From: Paenibacillus hemerocallicola
Lineage (GTDB): Bacteria > Bacillota > Bacilli > Paenibacillales > NBRC-103111
DNA: 64,000 bases
Reading direction: 5' to 3'
NCBI RefSeq assembly: GCF_006265175.1
Contig: NZ_VDCQ01000035.1
Coordinates: 29,550 to 93,549, forward strand
Below the pieces are notes generated by a model. It did no database searches and was not told where the DNA came from. It saw only the letters and a program-made list of their open reading frames with translations. Numbering within the stretch: position 1 is the stretch's first letter; the number at the start of each line of letters is the position of its first letter. The translations under genes were made by a program, and so were the position numbers. This document shows, one piece after another, positions 60,774 to 64,000 of the stretch.

Positions 60774-62186
60774 CTATGGAACAACTTCAAAAACGGTACC
60801 CTGGTTATAGTCATTCACTTTCATAGAGCCATAAACCCCCAAATATAGTCTGGTTTGTTCCAGATTCGCTCCCAAAGAAACATAATATGCGGATTGGGAT
60901 CCAAAATTATAGTCGGTTTCAATAACACTATAATCATTTGGTCTACAATCTGTTTTTACCCTGGTATAAGCCAAAACCCCTTTAACCGGAGAGTGAGATT
61001 GTTCATGCCGTGCAAGATCGGTAAATACAACGCTTCCCTTTAAATCGGGGATTCCATTCCCCATATAGGGTTGGACTCCCGTAAGTGCAGTTCCTCCAAA
61101 TTTATCGGGTGCGGGATCTTTATGAAAATAACTAGTCAAAGGCTGAAGTCGCTTCGCTGAAGTTTTTACTGCTTCATTGTAATAAGCGATTTTTTTCTCA
61201 TCCAAAGCAGGATTTGCAGAGCAGCCCCCAATAATCGAAGTCGGAAAATCACCTTCCCACCCTCGCCAGCCAAAGTTAATAAATCCTTCTTGGTCAGGTT
61301 CAGTATTCATTAAAGAAGCTTGAATAAGCTGGGGAACCGGTATTGGTTTATAATGAACGAATGAAAAAATCGACTCTACCAAATCCTGTCCAACATTTCC
61401 CACATATTTAGTATACTGATTGTGAAACCTTTGAAATGAAATACCTGATATATTGCGCACCCCCTTGGCAATTACTGTAAGTGTTTCCTGAATAGGTGCG
61501 GGAAGTTCATTAAAGCGTGTGACTACGGGTGGATTAATGAATGTATTCTTAACTACATCGATTTCAATAATTTTTCCAGAAATCTCCATATCGTCCTGAC
61601 TTAAATTAAATGGATCATATCCTGATCCACCATCTCCGGTTGTTAAAACAAGTTTTCCTGTTTCAGGTGAAAAGTTTAAGCTATTGACACCATTATGATT
61701 TAAAAATGGTCTTCTTAAGTTAAGTAATGTCCGTCGTTGCTGGGGTTGACCATTCGATTGTAAAATCCATTCTTCAATTGTATCAATATGATCATATTGA
61801 GTTTCTCTATTTATCCACATTAGATTTAATGTTCGGGGATCACACGGGTTAGGCTTAAATGGTTCAGGAAGAGCACCTGGACCTTGTGTTCCAGCTACTG
61901 AATAATGAACATAGAACAGACCGTTATAATAAAATTCGGGATGAAACGCTAGCCCTAACAATCCCCGTTCATCATATCCTCCACTAGAAACACCCAATTT
62001 TATGATTCGCGGGCTAATATCTAAAAAAGTCCTTACAACTCCGTTTCCTATGTAAAAGATCTTACCTACCTGGGTTGCGATAAATAGTCTTTCTATTGAA
62101 TCACCCGGAAGTGCAGTTGTTTTCAAAACAGTCGGTAAATTTATTTTACTTACAATAGGCCGTAAACTAACCTTAACTTTTTTCAA
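60774..62186 (-). CDS. PQQ-dependent glucose/sorbosone dehydrogenase-like propeller
   Basis: A 470-residue GSDH-family propeller. Family blocks include RLFIATQVGKIFYIGNG, GGYDERGLLGLAFHPEFYYN, RRPFLNHNGVNSLNFSPETG (candidate catalytic His) and KLVLTTGDGGSGYDPFN. Such enzymes oxidise sugars or aldoses with PQQ, though many relatives have unproven cofactors. No signal peptide is seen. Base composition is clearly more AT-rich than the carbohydrate loci, suggesting acquisition by transfer. It stands alone, with a terminator on its 3' side. Confidence 0.83.
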   Translation of the reverse strand: MKKVKVSLRPIVSKINLPTVLKTTALPGDSIERLFIATQVGKIFYIGNGVVRTFLDISPRIIKLGVSSGGYDERGLLGLAFHPEFYYNGLFYVHYSVAGTQGPGALPEPFKPNPCDPRTLNLMWINRETQYDHIDTIEEWILQSNGQPQQRRTLLNLRRPFLNHNGVNSLNFSPETGKLVLTTGDGGSGYDPFNLSQDDMEISGKIIEIDVVKNTFINPPVVTRFNELPAPIQETLTVIAKGVRNISGISFQRFHNQYTKYVGNVGQDLVESIFSFVHYKPIPVPQLIQASLMNTEPDQEGFINFGWRGWEGDFPTSIIGGCSANPALDEKKIAYYNEAVKTSAKRLQPLTSYFHKDPAPDKFGGTALTGVQPYMGNGIPDLKGSVVFTDLARHEQSHSPVKGVLAYTRVKTDCRPNDYSVIETDYNFGSQSAYYVSLGANLEQTRLYLGVYGSMKVNDYNQGTVFEVVP

Positions 62187-62345
62187 CTATCGTTACACTC
62201 CTTCTTATTGTTTTTCTTTTATTAGAATATGAATAGAACTGTTCTATTAGTACCCGATCAGGGCCGGGAAATCCGACGTGGACACCATGACAAGAATAAG
62301 TATCGTTAAAAACAAAAAATCCGCAAAATACGCGGATCCGATACG

Positions 62346-62960
62346 TTATATGCCGACAGACGTTTGCGCCTGGCGGTACAGGGATGTTAGGTTAGGCCAG
62401 TATCGCCGTAACAGCTTTGAGAACACCAAGACCAAGATGTCGTCGAGCGCCGCAGCCTTTCTCTGGTGCTTCGCGATTCGGGCTGTTCCTCCTTCGATCG
62501 ATTTGGGACTTGGCAAATAAGTGCCTCCTCTTGCAAGCTGTATGAGGAATGTCTGAACGGCAGGGCTTTGAACTTTGATCTGTATACCGTAATCGACATA
62601 AAGCTCGAACGGATTGGAAGCAAAGGCAATATCGCCGAGACGAAGCATATGCATTTCGACACGTAAAGTTTTGATCCGCTTCTGATGCTCGTAACGATTC
62701 GCAACATTTTTATTCCAATGCATCTGACGATAGGCGGCACTCGCCGCAACGTACCAACGTTCCTGCTTCCGCATCGGGTCGTGTTCCAGCTTCCTAAGCT
62801 CCGTTTCATACACGGTTCGCAATCGTTCCGCTTCCCGTTCGGCGTTTACGGCATCCGCTGCGGTCAGACGGTTCACGGGGAGATCAGTACTAACAACTCG
62901 ATGGCTCAGGATGGGAGCATAATCGATAGCTTGACCGATAGGCGGCAGTAACACGCCCAC
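62346..62960 (-). pseudogene. C-terminal remnant of a ceramidase-like hypothetical protein
   Basis: About 205 codons with a conserved family core, VEMHMLRLGDIAFASNPFEL, YVDYGIQIKVQSPAVQTFLI and QLARGGTYLPSPKSIEGG, as in neutral/alkaline-ceramidase-like proteins of Paenibacillus. The N-terminal half with the catalytic region is missing, and after SIEGG the frame drifts: the expected C-terminal strand appears better in another frame (GLGVLKAVTAILA). Truncation plus frameshift suggest a pseudogene; the family assignment is from memory of conserved blocks. Confidence 0.6.
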
Positions 62961-63218
62961 TTCATCAGCGATTCCCTGCAGACCAATATATGGAAAATAA
63001 GCATGCGAAAATTAGAGCTATATTCTACCATAACTGTTTGATACATCTATCATAGTAGGCGTGCATTTCAGACTGTCAACGAATAGAAAAATCCTGATCT
63101 CCACACAAAAAGCATTAAATCTGAAGGGATTCAGACCTTTTGTTGGCGCGATCGAAGACATTAATAGTACTTCTTGTTGGACGTTACTCGGGGCAAAACT
63201 ACTTCGACCGTTGGCTCA

Positions 63219-63428
63219 TCAGCCGAAAAAGAAATCAATAACATTCGAACCAGCCGACGCTTGTTTATTGTAAAATTCGGAATACCCGCAATTCGCGCAG
63301 TAAACGACTACAAATTGATTGTGCTGAATATCAAACATTTTGGAAAGACCTGTGCCGGTCATTGCTACTTCTTTCGTCCTTGCGTCTTTGCTACCGCATT
63401 TGATACATCCCTTTTCACTCTCACTCAT
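63219..63428 (-). CDS. Small zinc-ribbon protein
   Basis: A 69-residue protein with two Cys pairs, Cys8-x2-Cys11 (GCIKCGSKDA) and Cys44-x2-Cys47 (YCANCGYSEFY), typical of one-domain zinc-ribbon nucleic-acid-binding-type proteins of Firmicutes. The middle segment TGTGLSKMFDIQHNQFVVVY is characteristic of that group. A GGGAG ribosome site precedes the start. Function unknown. Confidence 0.87.
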   Translation of the reverse strand: MSESEKGCIKCGSKDARTKEVAMTGTGLSKMFDIQHNQFVVVYCANCGYSEFYNKQASAGSNVIDFFFG

Positions 63429-63574
63429 ACATCTATCACTCCCTTCATATTATGTTTCTTTGTACGTTACCAAGTCATGGAAGGTTGCGTAAATAATAAC
63501 ACCCCTATCTGCACTTCACCTCAGCACCATCTGCTTCAAATACTGCCAAGCTTGTTCCCGTTACTCAAGCGAAA

Positions 63575-63597
63575 GGCTGCCGATTCAGCCGGCAGCC
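63575..63597 (-). terminator. Terminator after the UvrA-like gene
   Basis: GGCTGCCG (63575-63582) pairs with CGGCAGCC (63590-63597), loop 7; on the minus strand it is followed by TTTCGC. It lies about 30 bases past the stop. Confidence 0.65.
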
Positions 63598-63623
63598 CTG
63601 CTTGAGCATACGTAACCTTTGCA

Positions 63624-64000
63624 TTACATCAAGTATTTTCCCGTGATCGACTGCTCCGCATGGATGATCTGCGAAGGTGTGCCCTCGAACACCACCTGGC
63701 CGCCCTTGCTGCCTCCGTCCGGCCCCATATCGATGATCCAGTCCGCTTGGCTGATCACATCGAGGTTGTGCTCGATGACGATCACCGTATTGCCGGCATC
63801 GACGAGGCGGTTCATGATTCCCATAAGCTGGCCGATATCCGACATATGCAAGCCGGTCGTCGGCTCGTCCATCACGTAGATGCTGCCCTTCTTATGCAGC
63901 TCGCTCGCCAGCTTGATACGCTGGCATTCCCCGCCCGATAGCGTGCTGAGCGGCTGGCCGAGCGTAATATAGGTCAGCCCGACGTCGCTCATCGCCTGGA
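63624..64000 (-). CDS. UvrA-family ABC ATPase, C-terminal part only (cut by right edge)
   Basis: The last 125 or so residues of a UvrA-like protein: signature [20 protein letters not shown], Walker [14 protein letters not shown]-loop [20 protein letters not shown] and [20 protein letters not shown]. The spacing [11 protein letters not shown] is shorter than the HKRSTGKTLYILDE of housekeeping UvrA, so it may be a UvrA2/drug-resistance-type paralogue. The start is outside the window. Confidence 0.88.
   Translation of the reverse strand, partial: QAMSDVGLTYITLGQPLSTLSGGECQRIKLASELHKKGSIYVMDEPTTGLHMSDIGQLMGIMNRLVDAGNTVIVIEHNLDVISQADWIIDMGPDGGSKGGQVVFEGTPSQIIHAEQSITGKYLM

Overview
The window looks like a chromosomal stretch from a Paenibacillus/Cohnella-type Gram-positive soil bacterium. 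The reasons are sigma-A-like promoters, strong AGGAGG ribosome sites with occasional GTG/TTG starts, many lipoprotein solute-binding proteins, YesM/YesN-type two-component systems, AraC and GntR regulators, a Bce-type antibiotic-response module and several secreted carbohydrate-active proteins. Base composition is GC-moderate to high in the carbohydrate loci and visibly lower in the bce, sigma-factor and PQQ-dehydrogenase regions. No tRNA, rRNA, CRISPR array or intact mobile element was recognised.

Layout. 1-4.0 kb: iron locus on the minus strand (AraC regulator, siderophore-binding lipoprotein, ABC half-transporter cut by the left edge), with Fur-box-like sites. 4.16-4.4 kb: decayed manganese catalase. 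4.5-14.1 kb: minus-strand carbohydrate locus A (deacetylase-like protein, frameshifted DegT aminotransferase, heparinase II/III-like protein, orphan solute-binding lipoprotein, Tat-exported beta-helix protein), divergent from a GntR regulator fused to a solute-binding-protein domain (14.4-15.8 kb). 16-20.5 kb: SWIM-domain protein plus SNF2 helicase. 20.7-25.2 kb: Bce-type regulator, kinase, ABC ATPase and permease. 25.5-29.2 kb: amidohydrolase, Rieske protein, amidohydrolase and AraC regulator. 29.3-36.4 kb: complete sugar ABC uptake operon with YesM/YesN. 36.7-39.9 kb: small HTH protein, GNAT protein, small lipoprotein, sigma factor and anti-sigma factor. 40.2-46.5 kb: locus B (orphan binding lipoprotein, sialidase-fold secreted protein, FG-GAP propeller, divergent AraC). 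46.9-47.9 kb: second Fur-controlled siderophore-binding lipoprotein. 48.4-58.1 kb: locus C (PL6-type lyase, orphan binding lipoprotein, D-2-hydroxyacid dehydrogenase, second GntR/binding-protein fusion, double-length UxaA protein). 58-64 kb: pseudogenes, DinB, an atypical SDR, an AT-rich PQQ-type sugar dehydrogenase, a zinc-ribbon protein and a UvrA-like gene cut by the right edge.

How the parts may fit together. Loci A, B and C each pair a lipoprotein solute-binding protein that has no permease beside it with secreted or carbohydrate-active proteins and a dedicated regulator. In A and C that regulator is itself a cytoplasmic DNA-binding protein carrying a solute-binding-protein domain. The three orphan binding proteins are clearly related to one another. 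The simplest reading is several polysaccharide-responsive loci that capture products outside the cell, import them through shared permeases encoded elsewhere, and sense them again inside through a domain of the same fold. This is inference from gene content. The best candidate for something under-described is the regulator/binding-protein pairing together with its palindrome-rich control regions.
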